Below, piece after piece: positions 36,999 to 46,427 of a stretch of 64,000 nt of DNA. This DNA comes from DOZZ01 sp963792655 (lineage in GTDB: Bacteria > Acidobacteriota > Terriglobia > Bryobacterales > Bryobacteraceae): the NCBI GenBank assembly GCA_963792655.1, contig CAWBWU010000009.1, forward strand, positions 124,001-188,000, written 5' to 3'. The notes beneath the pieces were generated by a model. It made no database searches and was not told the origin of the DNA. It saw nothing but the letters and a program-made list of their open reading frames with translations. Made by a program: the position numbers and the translations under genes. Each line of letters starts with the position of its first letter. Position 1 is the stretch's first letter.

Positions 36999-37600
36999 TA
37001 ACCGAGGCGCTTGTTGATCTCGTCCCAGTTCACGGTGTTCCACCACGCCGCAAGGTAATCCGGCCGGCGGTTTTGATACTTCAGGTAGTAGGCGTGTTCC
37101 CAAACGTCGGAACCGAACACCGGCTTTTTGCCTTCCATGATGGGGTTGTCCTGATTCGGCGTCGACGTGATCTCGAGCTTGCCGCCGTTATCGATCACCC
37201 ACACCCAACCGGAGCCGAAGCGGCCCGCACCGGCTGCGTTGAACTTCTCTTTCAACTGATCGAAATTGCCAAACGAACTGCCGATGGCGTCCGCGATCTT
37301 TCCCGTTGGCGCACCGCCGCCGTTCGGCTTCATGATCTGCCAGAACATCGAATGGTTCAGGTGTCCGCCGCCGTTGTTGCGCACAGCGGTGCGGATGTTC
37401 TCCGGCACTGCGGCGCAGCCATTGGCCAGCAGTTCTTCGATCGGCTTGTTCGCCAGGTCTGGCGCCGATTCCAATGCTTTGTTCAGGTTCGTAACGTATG
37501 CGTTGTGATGCTTGCCGTGATGGATCTCCATCGTGGCCTTATCAATGTGGGGCTCTAGCGCGTCGGGGGCATAGGGCAGCGGGGGCAGTGTAAACGGCAT
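36998..37600 (-). CDS. Fe/Mn superoxide dismutase
   Basis: Converts superoxide to hydrogen peroxide and oxygen. It is 200 residues, with strong AGGAGA upstream of the ATG. Metal ligands are His27 (EIHHGKHHNAYV), His83 (LNHSMFW), Asp165 and His169 (DVWEHAYYLKYQNRRPDYLAAWW). The residues around GSGWVWVID and NQDNPI fit the Mn-type or cambialistic group, but the metal cannot be fixed from sequence alone. No signal peptide is present, so it is cytosolic. It follows gatA after 19 bases and overlaps the dehydrogenase start. Confidence 0.95.
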   Translation of the reverse strand: MPFTLPPLPYAPDALEPHIDKATMEIHHGKHHNAYVTNLNKALESAPDLANKPIEELLANGCAAVPENIRTAVRNNGGGHLNHSMFWQIMKPNGGGAPTGKIADAIGSSFGNFDQLKEKFNAAGAGRFGSGWVWVIDNGGKLEITSTPNQDNPIMEGKKPVFGSDVWEHAYYLKYQNRRPDYLAAWWNTVNWDEINKRLG

Positions 37601-37619
37601 CGTCTTCTCCTTGATAAAC

Positions 37620-39058
37620 CTATCCTACTGATGTTTCGAAGGCGCTCGCGATTCCGAGCATCTGCGCTTCGTCGAAATGCTTACAAAGAATCTGCAGGCC
37701 CACCGGGAGTCCTTCGCTCGTATTACCGCACGGAACGCTCATGCACGGCAGGCCGGCGAGGCTTCCGGTGATGGTGTAGATGTCCGACAGATACATCTGA
37801 ATCGGATCGTTCACCTTCTCTCCGATTCGGAATGCGGGGAAGGGCGACACGGGCGAGATGATGGCGTCGACCTGCTCAAACGCGCGCGCGAAATCGCGGG
37901 CAATCAGCGCGCGCACCTTCTGTGCCTTCACGTAATAAGCATCGTAGTAGCCATGGCTCAGCACATACGTGCCAAGCATGATGCGGCGCTTCACCTCGGC
38001 GCCGAAGCCTTCACCGCGCGTGTGAGTGTACATGTGCACTCAGCGTGTCGCTGTCGCGCGACCGCTCGGTGTAGCGCACGCCGTCATAACGCGCCAGATT
38101 TGAACTCGCTTCCGCTGTCGCCAGAATGTAGTAGCAATCGATGGCGTAATCCGTCGCGGGAAGGCTGATCTCAATGACTTCTGCGCCAAGCGCGCGGCAA
38201 CGATCGGCGGCCTGCTCGATCAGCCTGGCTGTTTCGCCAGTCGCGTGCTTCAAGTACTCGCGCGGAAGCCCCAGGCGTTTGCCTTTGAGATCGGTGTGCG
38301 CCAGACCCGCGGCGTAATCGGGCACCGGCGCTTCGGCGGATGTGGCGTCCATCGCGTCGTGCCCGGAGATGACGCTCGAGCAGCGTTGCGCAATCGCGCA
38401 CATTCCGCGCGAACGGACCGATGTGATCGAGCGAACTTGCAAACGCGACCAGACCATAGCGCGACACGCGTCCATACGTCGGCGTCACGCCCACCACGCC
38501 GCAGAACGATGCAGGCTGCCGTACAGAGCCGCCGGTATCGGAGCCAAGCGAAACCACCGCTGTCCCTTGCGCTACAACAGCCGCTGACCCGCCGCTCGAT
38601 CCTCCGGGCACACGATCGAGAGCCACGGGATTGCGCACCGGCCCGAATGCGCTGTTCTCATTCGACGATCCCATCGCGAACTCATCGCAATTGGTCTTGC
38701 CGATGATGACGCCGCCCGCTGCCTCCAGGCGCGCAACCGCAGTCGCGTCATAGGGTGGGATGTAGTGCGACAGAATGCGTGAACCACACGTGGTCCGCAG
38801 GCCCTTGGTGAGGATCACGTCCTTCACCGCGATGGGCACGCCGGCGAGCGGTCCGGCCTCTTCGCCGCGCGCGATCTGCTCATCGACCTTGCGCGCACTT
38901 TCAAGTGCTCGCTCGGGTGAGAAAAGCACGTAGGCGTTGGTCTTCGGATTCTCGGCTTCGGCAAAGGCCAGCGCCTGCTTGGTGAGTTCCTCCGCGGTGA
39001 ACTGCCGTTCAGTGAGACCGGCGCGAATCTCCGCAATCGTGAGTGTCGCGATATTCAT
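37620..39058 (-). CDS. gatA: Aspartyl/glutamyl-tRNA amidotransferase subunit A, two frameshifts
   Basis: Catalytic amidase of GatCAB, which converts Glu-tRNAGln and Asp-tRNAAsn to the amidated forms; gatB is not in this window. About 479 residues when repaired. Order: GVPIAVKDVILTKGLRTTCGSRIL (catalytic Lys), NCDEFAMGSSNENSAFGPVRNP, VPGGSSGGSAAVVA (Ser-cisSer), GSDTGGSVRQPASFCGVVG and the C-terminal RGEGFGAEVKRRIMLGTYVLSHGYYDAYY. Frame breaks: near 38370 (after CATLLE, resuming SGHDAMDATS) and near 38033 (after SDTLSA, resuming YTHTRGEGFG), both at CAT-containing tetramers. The gene is essential where no GlnRS/AsnRS exists, so errors in the sequence are the likelier cause. Confidence 0.92.
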
Positions 39059-39060
39059 CG

Positions 39061-39360
39061 TCAGCGCTCGATCACGCGTGGAACTTTGAAATAGCCGGCG
39101 CCCGACGCGGGCGCATTCGCAAGCGCGCCTTCATTGCCCAATGGGGGATGTTCTTCATCGCGCCGGAGCGTCGCAATATCATCCGCTTCATACAGCACCT
39201 GCCGCATCGGCTCGATGCCTTCCGTATCGATGTCTTTCAGACGATCCATGTGCGCGAGGATGCCATCGAGATCATGCGTCATCCGCGTGATCTCTTCAGG
39301 AGTCAAGCTGAGTCTGGCCAGCTCGGCCACATAGCGAACATCCGTCTCGGTAAGTTTCAA
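39061..39360 (-). CDS. gatC: Aspartyl/glutamyl-tRNA amidotransferase subunit C
   Basis: Small stabilising subunit that clamps GatA and GatB, 99 residues. It matches the family end to end: VRYVAELARLSLTPEEITRMTHDLDGILAHMDRLKDIDTEGIEPM, then DEEHPPLGNEGALANAPASGAGYFKVPRVIE. It lies directly before gatA (2 bases) and its start overlaps the stop of the DciA-like gene (ATGA), so the three genes are co-translated. Confidence 0.95.
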   Translation of the reverse strand: MKLTETDVRYVAELARLSLTPEEITRMTHDLDGILAHMDRLKDIDTEGIEPMRQVLYEADDIATLRRDEEHPPLGNEGALANAPASGAGYFKVPRVIER

Positions 39361-39785
39361 GCCGTGTGCTTTCTCTGTTCACGAGCGCGTGATGCGCGAT
39401 AGATGTTGCGCAGCACGGGGTCGGCAATCTGATCGGCGTCATCGGCGGTGGCAATGCTGGTTTGCGCTCGTTGCGGCTCGCGCCGCAAAGGGATGATACG
39501 GAACTCAAGCTCATTCACCACGCCGGGGCCAATCTCTTTCGCGATGTTGCTGACGATGTGTCCGGTAAGGCTCATCAGATTTCCGCGCCACACCGCGTCT
39601 TCCACTTCAACAATCAGCTTGGACCGCACCAGACGCGCGGCCCTCGTATGGGCGGCAATGCGCTTTCCCACTGCTCGCGCCCACGTCCCACAAGCGATGT
39701 CTTCCGCGGAAACGTCCGAGTTTTTCAGAGTTCCGAGAATACGGCTGGCGCGCTGCATGGAAGGGGGACAACGGAAGTCTAACAT
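39357..39785 (-). CDS. DUF721/DciA-like protein
   Basis: A 142-residue protein with the DUF721 core: LGTLKNSDVSAEDIACGTWARAVGKRIAAHTRAARLVRSKLIVEVEDAVWRGNLMSLTGHIVSNIAKEIGPGVVNELEFRI. DUF721 proteins related to DciA recruit the replicative helicase in many bacteria without DnaC, so a helicase-loading or nucleic-acid-binding role is possible. The start is taken at the ATG giving MLDFRCPPSMQ, with AAGG about 10 bases upstream; the longer reading to 40157 overlaps the YceI gene and is rejected. The C-terminal tail is basic. It is first in the operon with gatC and gatA. Confidence 0.8.
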   Translation of the reverse strand: MLDFRCPPSMQRASRILGTLKNSDVSAEDIACGTWARAVGKRIAAHTRAARLVRSKLIVEVEDAVWRGNLMSLTGHIVSNIAKEIGPGVVNELEFRIIPLRREPQRAQTSIATADDADQIADPVLRNIYRASRAREQRKHTA

Positions 39786-39839
39786 GCGCGGAAGCCTTCG
39801 CCGGTGCAGTAGCATCAGTGGGGAAGGAGAGCAGCATCG

Positions 39840-40367
39840 ATGCAGACAACTTACAAGATCGACCCGGCCCATTCCAACGCGCAGTTCGTAGTGCGCCACA
39901 TGATGATCACCAATGTTCGCGGCGGGTTTCGCAGCGTAACGGGCACCGCTGTTTATGACAGCGATCATCCGGAGAACTCGAAGGTGGACGCGACAATCGA
40001 TGTCAACACCATCAACACCAACGACGATCAGCGCGACGGCCACTTGAAGAGCCCTGACTTCCTCGATGCCGCGCAATACCCCACCATCACGTTTCACGGC
40101 AAGAAGATCAGCGGGCAACCGGGCGACTTGAAGATCACGGGTGACCTGACCATCCACGGTGTCACGCGTGAAGTGACGCTCGATGTGGACGGTCCGACGC
40201 CGGAGGGCAAAGACCCCTTCGGCAACACGCGCATCGGGGCATCGGCCTCGACCAAAATCAAGCGCAGTGATTTCGGTTTGAACTTCAACGCGGCGCTCGA
40301 AACCGGCGGCGTGTTGGTGGGCGACGACCTCAAGATCGAACTTGAAGTTTCGTTGATTAAGCAGTAA
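39840..40367 (+). CDS. YceI-family lipid-binding protein
   Basis: A 175-residue lipocalin-like protein of the YceI family: YKIDPAHSNAQFVVRHMMITNVRGGFRSVTGTAVYD, DVNTINTNDDQRDGHLKSPDFLDAAQYPTITFHGKKI, ITGDLTIHGVTREVTLDVDG and FGLNFNAALETGGVLVGDDLKIELEV. YceI proteins bind isoprenoid chains. There is no signal peptide, so this copy is probably cytosolic, unlike the periplasmic forms. A GGAG site precedes the start. It is divergent from the DciA-like gene (54 bases) and convergent with the NHL protein, with a terminator between. Confidence 0.92.
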   Translation: MQTTYKIDPAHSNAQFVVRHMMITNVRGGFRSVTGTAVYDSDHPENSKVDATIDVNTINTNDDQRDGHLKSPDFLDAAQYPTITFHGKKISGQPGDLKITGDLTIHGVTREVTLDVDGPTPEGKDPFGNTRIGASASTKIKRSDFGLNFNAALETGGVLVGDDLKIELEVSLIKQ

Positions 40368-40375
40368 TGGATTTT

Positions 40376-40405
40376 GGGGGCGCCAATCTGGAGATTGGCG
40401 TTCCC
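40376..40405. terminator. Hairpin between convergent yceI-like and NHL-repeat genes
   Basis: GGGGGCGCCAATC and GATTGGCGTTCCC pair, with two G-U pairs, around the loop TGGA. It lies in the 40-base gap between the two stops and can serve both strands, although no T-run is obvious. Confidence 0.65.
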
Positions 40406-40407
40406 AC

Positions 40408-43400
40408 TTACTGCACGGCGATCGTTACAGTGTTGGACTGCACGCCGCCGATCGACACGGAGACGGGAACCGCGCTCCCCTTCGCGGCGCCGGCAGGAAC
40501 CTGGACGTTGATCTGATTCAAACCTACAAATCCAGGCGCCAGACCGGAGAAGATTACAGTGGCGCTAGCACCCCCGATAGTTACTTTGGGCAGCGTTGTT
40601 GTCTCCGAGTAAGGTGAACTCGGTGCAGCGGATCCGGTAAGCGGCTGGTTAGTCACCGGCCCGAGCCCGGTACAGAAAATGACAATATAGTCATTCGCAG
40701 TCGCGGGATGTAGCGTGTCAGTAACTCGATAAAATGAGTCCACAATTGCGCCCTGGCCAGTACCTTGGCCATTCATGGTGAAGATACCGGGTGCGTAAGT
40801 TGCTATCTGGGCGGGGTGACTGGGTATGGCTGAGTTTCCGGAAGAGGCGGCGATGGTCGGGTTGACCATGGTGGCTGTCTCCCAGGGAACCTGAATGTTG
40901 GCTTGGGTCGCGTTGGCATAGAAGACCCGTGCGAAGGAAACCGGGAGAGTCGGTGTAGGATCACCCTGAAAGATGAAAAAGACGTCTTGGGCGGCCACAT
41001 CGAGAGGCAATGATGTCGCTTGATACGGCGATGCGATCGGCAGCGTACCGAAGACCGACGCGATGCTACCGGGCGCAACTGCTTGCGTGTAGCTCGCGGC
41101 GTTGACTAGCGCTCCCGGCCCGACAACCAAAATAATGCCGGACTGCATGAAGTCGTAGCGCACGCCCCCAATGCTGGCCGCAACGTCGCGGGCGTAAGGA
41201 GCCGCATTCCGATCGAGTGTAAAGGTGACCACAGTTGAACCAGTGAACATGGCACTCGACGTCAGAGTGAAGTAAGGTGACAGCGAGTTGACGGTGCCGC
41301 CGCAGGTAGGACTATTCGCAGTCACGTTTACCGAAACAGTGGAACCGGCCGCAGGTTGCAGACTGGTCGGGGAAAGTGTGAATTGACAGTTGGCGGCCTG
41401 AGTGACCGTGAACGTCTGGCCGGACACGCTAATGGTGCCCACGCGCGCTACTCCGTTGGGATTGGCCGCCACCAAGACGGTGACCATGACCGATCCTGTT
41501 CCGGATGACTGGATGGTGAGCCACGGTGCGTTAGAAACGGGACTGATCGAGCAGTTAGCTCCGGCCGGGGTGGCCAGGAAAGTAATCAAGTCCCCCATCG
41601 CTTGAGCTGCAAACGAGGATGAGGACAGGGAGGCTGAACAGGTCCCGGCAGTGACAGGGAAGCTTACTATTGCCGGGACGGCTGCTGTGTAGTTTGTGCT
41701 GCCGCTCTGATTGGCTACGATCACCACGGTGCCGGGCGCGTTCACGGTCACCAGGTTTCCATTGATGGTCGCCGGGCCGGACTGGACCGCGAAGTAGACC
41801 GAGTTACCCGATGCACCCCCGGTTGCAACGATCGGGAAAGGAGCATCGCCCACCATGTGAGGACCGATAGGTTGAACCTGAATTGTCTGTGCAGCCGGAC
41901 CAACAGTGATCGATTGGGTTGTTGATGCATTGCCCGCGTTGGCTGTTACGGCAACCTGCCCAGCGCCCATAAATACGATCTGATTGCCGTTGATTGTTGC
42001 GGGTCCAGATACAGAGTAAGTAACGGCTGCATTTGACGAAGCGGTCGCCATCAAAGTCAGTGAGTTCCCAACGAGCTGAGGACCTATGGCGGGGAAAGTG
42101 ATCACTGTAGTAGCGCCGCAGCCGACCGGAACCTGACGGATGCTGTTGGCAAGAGTGTCGGCGACGAGCAGATCGCCGGCAGGATCAGTCGTGATTGCGC
42201 CTGCGTAGCCGGCTCCTGCGGCAGTCGGAGGGGCATTGTTGTAGAACTGATCAAATTTGACGAAAATACTGGCCAGTCCGCCCGGCGTGACTTTTACTAT
42301 GTCCGTGCCTCGTGAGATGAAAACGTTTCCAGCGGCATCGGCGGCCAACCCTGCCACCTGGTCGCCTCCGGCCGGCAACACAGCGCTAAAAGTTCCAGAC
42401 AGTTCCTGCAACGTGTTCCCTGCGACATAAAAGACGTTCCCTGATTTGTCGGCAGCCAGTGGTCCACTGCCTGAGGAATAAACTGACGGGGTCACAGCGC
42501 CAATGGAAATCCTGAAGACGCCATGATCCGTACTTACATACACGTCGCCGTTGGGAGCGACCGTCATCGAATTGATGAAGGTAAAACTTCCGCCGCCACG
42601 ATAGAAAACCGAAGTCGCGCCACCAGCGGAAATTTTATAGACCGTTTGATCGAAATCGCCTGCGACGAACACGTTCCCGGCTGCGTCCACGGCAAGGGCG
42701 GAGGCATACGTGTTGAGGGACGCCAGATGAGAGATAGTCCCGTTCGGACTTATCTTGCGTACGGTGTAGTCGTACTTATCCAAAACATATAGGTTCCCCG
42801 CCGCGTCAGAGGCGAGCGATTGAATACTGAAGAACCGCGCAGCCGTCGCGGGCCCTCCGTCTCCGGTGTTGTTGAACTGATTCCCGCCGGCCGTGATCGT
42901 ATTTGTGCCGATCTGGTAAATAGTGGTGGACGAAGACCCGTAGAGAACGCTTGCGGCGTTGAATGCCAGATGCAAGGAGGTATGTTGGGCATCGATCGCC
43001 GAGATGATGCCGGATACGGAGACTTGCCTCACTTCTGATGCTGAGGCGATCGCAAGATTTCCCGAGGAGTCAAGGGCCAGCGCTCGTGGAGTCACCGCAG
43101 CCTGGGTTGCCGGGCCGCCGTCGCCACTATCCTGGCCCAGTTTTCCCCCTGCATAGGTGCTGGCTAACCCGGTGGGCGAAAGCACCACCACTCGCTGAGC
43201 GGCATAATCGCCTATGTACACGAAGCCCGACGGCGACACAACAAGATCAGACAACGAACTGAAGGCCCATGAGGTTCCGGGGCTGCCCTCGCTATTATTC
43301 AGGGAATTAACGGAGCCCACTCCAGCGATGGTCGAGATTGTGCCGCCAGAGGATACCTTCCGGATTCGAAGATTTGAGGAATCGGCGATATAGATGTTTC

Positions 43401-43911
43401 CGTTCGCATCTACCCCAACGGCGATTGGTTGGTTCAACGATGCCGCCAAGGCAGGCCCGCCGTCGCCGCCAAACCCAGCGGTCCCATTGCCGGCCACAGT
43501 CGTGATGATTCCGTTGGGGCTGACTTTTCTGATTCGATTCGCATACGCGTCGGCAATGAACAGATTCCCGGCGGAATCCAAGGCCAGTCCCTCTGGCACT
43601 TGCAGTTGAGCGCTCGTTGCCGGGCCGCCGTCACCGCCCGAACCGCTGGTGCCGTTGCCCACCACCGTCGTGATCACGCCATGCACGTCGATCTTGCGAA
43701 CTCTGTGATTTCCGATATCAGAAAGGTAGATTTGGCCAGCACTATCAAAGACAAAGTGATCGATGTCGCTGAAATAGGCCGCAGTAGCCGGGCCGCCGTC
43801 GCCAGCAAAAAGGGTCGGGGGCCCGGCGATCGTTGATATTGTGCAGGGAGTTTGGGCAAACAGACACTGCCATAGCAAACAAGAGAAAGGTAATATTCCG
43901 TACCAACGCAT
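40408..43911 (-). CDS. Large secreted NHL-repeat protein with BACON-like domains and Solibacter-type C-terminal domain
   Basis: An 1167-residue exported protein. Signal peptide at 1-20. Residues about 25-605 hold NHL-type beta-propeller repeats, many with the string AGDGGPATAA...FSDIDHFVFDSAGQIYLSDIGNHRVRKI; the phrase GDGGPAT recurs at least five times. Then two Ig-like repeats (ITFPAIGPQLVGNSLTLMATASS and a second copy, about 610-765), BACON-like domains (CSASLSSSSFAAQAMGD, NAPWLTIQSSGTGSV, about 770-935) and the C-terminal domain VGPGALVNAASYTQAVAPGSIASVFG...LPKVTIGGASATVIFSGLAPGFVGLNQINVQVP, the TIGR03437-like module common in Solibacter. It is probably a surface or extracellular binding protein. 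The ligand is unknown, and there is no catalytic motif. Confidence 0.88.
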   Translation of the reverse strand: MRWYGILPFSCLLWQCLFAQTPCTISTIAGPPTLFAGDGGPATAAYFSDIDHFVFDSAGQIYLSDIGNHRVRKIDVHGVITTVVGNGTSGSGGDGGPATSAQLQVPEGLALDSAGNLFIADAYANRIRKVSPNGIITTVAGNGTAGFGGDGGPALAASLNQPIAVGVDANGNIYIADSSNLRIRKVSSGGTISTIAGVGSVNSLNNSEGSPGTSWAFSSLSDLVVSPSGFVYIGDYAAQRVVVLSPTGLASTYAGGKLGQDSGDGGPATQAAVTPRALALDSSGNLAIASASEVRQVSVSGIISAIDAQHTSLHLAFNAASVLYGSSSTTIYQIGTNTITAGGNQFNNTGDGGPATAARFFSIQSLASDAAGNLYVLDKYDYTVRKISPNGTISHLASLNTYASALAVDAAGNVFVAGDFDQTVYKISAGGATSVFYRGGGSFTFINSMTVAPNGDVYVSTDHGVFRISIGAVTPSVYSSGSGPLAADKSGNVFYVAGNTLQELSGTFSAVLPAGGDQVAGLAADAAGNVFISRGTDIVKVTPGGLASIFVKFDQFYNNAPPTAAGAGYAGAITTDPAGDLLVADTLANSIRQVPVGCGATTVITFPAIGPQLVGNSLTLMATASSNAAVTYSVSGPATINGNQIVFMGAGQVAVTANAGNASTTQSITVGPAAQTIQVQPIGPHMVGDAPFPIVATGGASGNSVYFAVQSGPATINGNLVTVNAPGTVVIVANQSGSTNYTAAVPAIVSFPVTAGTCSASLSSSSFAAQAMGDLITFLATPAGANCSISPVSNAPWLTIQSSGTGSVMVTVLVAANPNGVARVGTISVSGQTFTVTQAANCQFTLSPTSLQPAAGSTVSVNVTANSPTCGGTVNSLSPYFTLTSSAMFTGSTVVTFTLDRNAAPYARDVAASIGGVRYDFMQSGIILVVGPGALVNAASYTQAVAPGSIASVFGTLPIASPYQATSLPLDVAAQDVFFIFQGDPTPTLPVSFARVFYANATQANIQVPWETATMVNPTIAASSGNSAIPSHPAQIATYAPGIFTMNGQGTGQGAIVDSFYRVTDTLHPATANDYIVIFCTGLGPVTNQPLTGSAAPSSPYSETTTLPKVTIGGASATVIFSGLAPGFVGLNQINVQVPAGAAKGSAVPVSVSIGGVQSNTVTIAVQ

Positions 43912-43996
43912 GAAGTAGTGTTGATCCTAACATCCCCACGCTGCCGCTGGGCGCCTATCCACCGCTCCGTGGTATCGAAGCTGCTCGCCCTCGTTC

Positions 43997-44992
43997 ATGC
44001 CGCACTCGCACGAACTCAATCGGCGCACATTCCTCGGCGGCGCCGCTGCGCTGACCGCCACCGCTGCTCTGCAAGGCCAAACGTCATCTTCTGAAATGCA
44101 GTACCGCACCCTCGGCAAGACGGGCGAAAAGGTTTCCGCCATCGGACTCGGCGGATCGCATATCGGCAACCCCAAAGATCCCGCGGAAGGCATCAAGATC
44201 ATCCGTAGCGCTCTCGACCGCGGCATCAACTTCCTCGATAACTGCTGGGACTATCACGATGGCGACAGCGAAGTCCGCATGGGCAATGCACTACGCGATG
44301 GATATCGCCAGAAAGCGTTCCTGATGACGAAGTTCGACGGCCGCACGAAAGAGGCGGCGGCCCGCCAGATCGACGAGTCGCTCAAGCGCCTGCAGACCGA
44401 TCACCTCGACCTGATCCAATTCCACGAGAATATCCGGCTCGACGACCCCGACCGTTACTTCGCGGAAGGCGGCGCGCACGAAGCCGTGATGGCCGCCAAG
44501 CAGGCGGGCAAAGTTCGCTATATCGGGTTCACCGGCCACAAAGATCCGTACGTTCATCTGAGAATGCTGGACGCCGCAAAAGAGCATGGCTTCCGATTCG
44601 ATACCTGCCAGATGCCGCTGAACGTGATGGACGCGAGCTTCCGCAGTTTCCAGAAGCAAGTTGTCCCGCGACTGGTTGCCGAACAGATGGGTGTCCTGGG
44701 AATGAAGCCGATCGGCAGCGGCATTCTGCTTAAGAGCAACACAGTGTCGGCAATCGAATGCCTGCATTACGCGCTGAGCCTGCCCACCTCCGTCGTGATC
44801 AACGGGTGCGATTCCATGGAGCGGCTCGACCAGGCATTTGAAGCTGTGCGCACGTTTTCGAAGTTCACGCCACAGCAGATGGCCGCGCTCGAATCGCGTA
44901 CGCGCGAAGCCGCTCTGACCGGCAAATTCGAGCTGTTCAAGACCAGTAACCGCTTTGACGGCACGATCAAGAACCCGCAGTGGATGGGGTGA
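43997..44992 (+). CDS. Exported aldo/keto reductase with Tat signal
   Basis: A 331-residue AKR-superfamily protein. The N-terminus has a twin-arginine motif (LNRRTFLGGAAALTATAALQG), so it is likely exported folded with its cofactor. The barrel shows YRTLGKTGEKVSAIGLGGSHIG, INFLDNCWDYHDGDSE (Asp and Tyr of the tetrad), FLMTKFDGRTKE (Lys), LDLIQFHENIR (His) and GMKPIGSGILL near the NADP site. Family members reduce carbonyls of small substrates. No ferredoxin tail is present. Seventeen bases separate it from the next gene (DUF1684), so the pair may be co-transcribed with maf. Confidence 0.9.
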   Translation: MPHSHELNRRTFLGGAAALTATAALQGQTSSSEMQYRTLGKTGEKVSAIGLGGSHIGNPKDPAEGIKIIRSALDRGINFLDNCWDYHDGDSEVRMGNALRDGYRQKAFLMTKFDGRTKEAAARQIDESLKRLQTDHLDLIQFHENIRLDDPDRYFAEGGAHEAVMAAKQAGKVRYIGFTGHKDPYVHLRMLDAAKEHGFRFDTCQMPLNVMDASFRSFQKQVVPRLVAEQMGVLGMKPIGSGILLKSNTVSAIECLHYALSLPTSVVINGCDSMERLDQAFEAVRTFSKFTPQQMAALESRTREAALTGKFELFKTSNRFDGTIKNPQWMG

Positions 44993-45009
44993 CGTTGTAC
45001 CCTCTCCAT

Positions 45010-45828
45010 ATGCAATCCGCCCTGGCGATCCTGTGCGCCGGATATCTGATGATGGTCAGCCCTGGTTATCAAGCGAGCCAGCAGGCATGGCGGCAGAAGT
45101 ACGAGGCCCAGCTCAAAGCTCCGGATGGTTGGGCTGCAGTCGCGGGTCTCTACTGGCTGCACGAGGGCGACAACAAAGTTGGTTCCGCAGCCGGCAACGA
45201 TGTCGTTCTCCCGTCGAAAGCGCCGGCACACCTGGGAAACATTGAATTGCGCGGCGGTCATGTGCGCGTCGACTTACCAGGGAAGAAGGGCGAAGCGGCT
45301 CTCGATACGGAGAAGTTCACCGTTGCCGGCCTCACTCTGATGGCGATCAAGCGCGACAAGCGCTATGGCATCCGCATGTGGGACCCCAACGCCGCCACCG
45401 TGCGCAACTTCAAAGGCCTGCACTGGTATCCGGTGGATGAGAAGGCGCGCATCGTAGCGCGCTGGGTGCCTTACCCGGCTGTCAAGAAAATTCCGATCGT
45501 CAGCGTGCTCGGTTACACCGAGATGAACGACGCACCGGGGTATGCCGAATTCTCCTGGAGTGGCGAGACATATCATCTCGAGCCGGTGATCGAAGAAGAC
45601 CACTTATTTCTGATGTTCAAAGACCCCACATCGCGCACCGAGACGTACCATTCCGGCCGCTTCCTGACCGTCGAGATGCCGAAAAACGGACAAGTAATTC
45701 TTGATTTCAATCAGGCGCGAAATCCTCCTTGCGCATTTACTTCTTATGCGACTTGTCCCATTCCGCCGCGGCAGAACTGGATGAAAGCGCCGGTAAAGGC
45801 AGGCGAAAAGCGCTATTCCAATACCTAA
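45010..45828 (+). CDS. DUF1684 family exported protein
   Basis: A 272-residue protein from the ATG giving MQSALAILCAGYLMMVSPG, a signal or anchor; the longer reading to 44980 overlaps the preceding gene. Family blocks: WRQKYEAQLKAPDGWAAVAGLYWLHEGDNKVGSA, YGIRMWDPNAATVRNFKGLHWYPVDEKARIVARW and the C-terminal ILDFNQARNPPCAFTSYATCPIPPRQNWMKAPVKAGEKRY, the usual DUF1684 signature with its two Cys residues. The function of the family is unknown. The stop codon directly abuts the maf ATG, so the two are almost certainly on one transcript. Confidence 0.88.
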   Translation: MQSALAILCAGYLMMVSPGYQASQQAWRQKYEAQLKAPDGWAAVAGLYWLHEGDNKVGSAAGNDVVLPSKAPAHLGNIELRGGHVRVDLPGKKGEAALDTEKFTVAGLTLMAIKRDKRYGIRMWDPNAATVRNFKGLHWYPVDEKARIVARWVPYPAVKKIPIVSVLGYTEMNDAPGYAEFSWSGETYHLEPVIEEDHLFLMFKDPTSRTETYHSGRFLTVEMPKNGQVILDFNQARNPPCAFTSYATCPIPPRQNWMKAPVKAGEKRYSNT

Positions 45829-46380
45829 ATGTTAGTACTGGCCTCCCAATCGCCACGCCGGCGCGAACTTCTGACTCAGGCGGGCATCCCGTTTGTAGTG
45901 CGGATGTGTGATTTAGACGAAACTCCCGACCCGGGTGAAGATCCTGAAGACTACGTGCAACGCCTTGCGGCGGCGAAGGCGGCAGGCGTCCATTGTGGAC
46001 CCGGCGAGACCGTGCTCGGTGCCGACACGGCAGTGGTGCTCAACGGCAAAATCTTCGGCAAACCAATCGACAACAGCGATGCGCGCCGCATGCTGGCGTT
46101 GCTGCAGGGCCGCAAGCATGAAGTCCTCACTGGCGTGTCCCTGCGCTCTGCCGCAGGCGTTGTGACGAGCTACGCGAGCACCTGCGTGTGGTTCTCCGCG
46201 CTGTCAGATGACGAGATCAAAGCGTATGTCGCATCGGGCGAACCTCTCGACAAAGCCGGAGCGTACGCCATCCAAGGGCTTGCGTCGCGTTTCATCGAGC
46301 GGATTGACGGTTCCTACTCCAATGTCGTTGGCCTGCCCGTCGCTCTCGTGTGGCAATTGTTACGCGATTTGCATCGGTAG
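45829..46380 (+). CDS. maf: Maf-family nucleoside triphosphate pyrophosphatase
   Basis: Hydrolyses non-canonical or dTTP/UTP-type nucleotides to monophosphate and pyrophosphate, cleaning the nucleotide pool. It is 183 residues, complete: LVLASQSPRRRELLTQAGIPF (start motif), AAAKAAGVHCGPGETVLGADTAVVLNGKIFGKP, ARRMLALLQGRKHEVLTGVSL and PLDKAGAYAIQGLASRFIERIDGSYSNVVGLPV. The motif set fits the YhdE-like dTTP/UTP subgroup. It starts immediately after the DUF1684 stop (TAAATG), an unusual operon partner, so the link is probably positional only. Confidence 0.92.
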   Translation: MLVLASQSPRRRELLTQAGIPFVVRMCDLDETPDPGEDPEDYVQRLAAAKAAGVHCGPGETVLGADTAVVLNGKIFGKPIDNSDARRMLALLQGRKHEVLTGVSLRSAAGVVTSYASTCVWFSALSDDEIKAYVASGEPLDKAGAYAIQGLASRFIERIDGSYSNVVGLPVALVWQLLRDLHR

Positions 46381-46427
46381 TTCGTCTTGTTTCGCACAAT
46401 AGCGAACTGATTGCATCTGTATCATGC

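Noticed and set aside
39357..40157. 266-codon reading of the DUF721 gene
   Set aside because: Its first 124 codons lie antisense to the YceI gene and show no homology; the start at 39785 fits the family.
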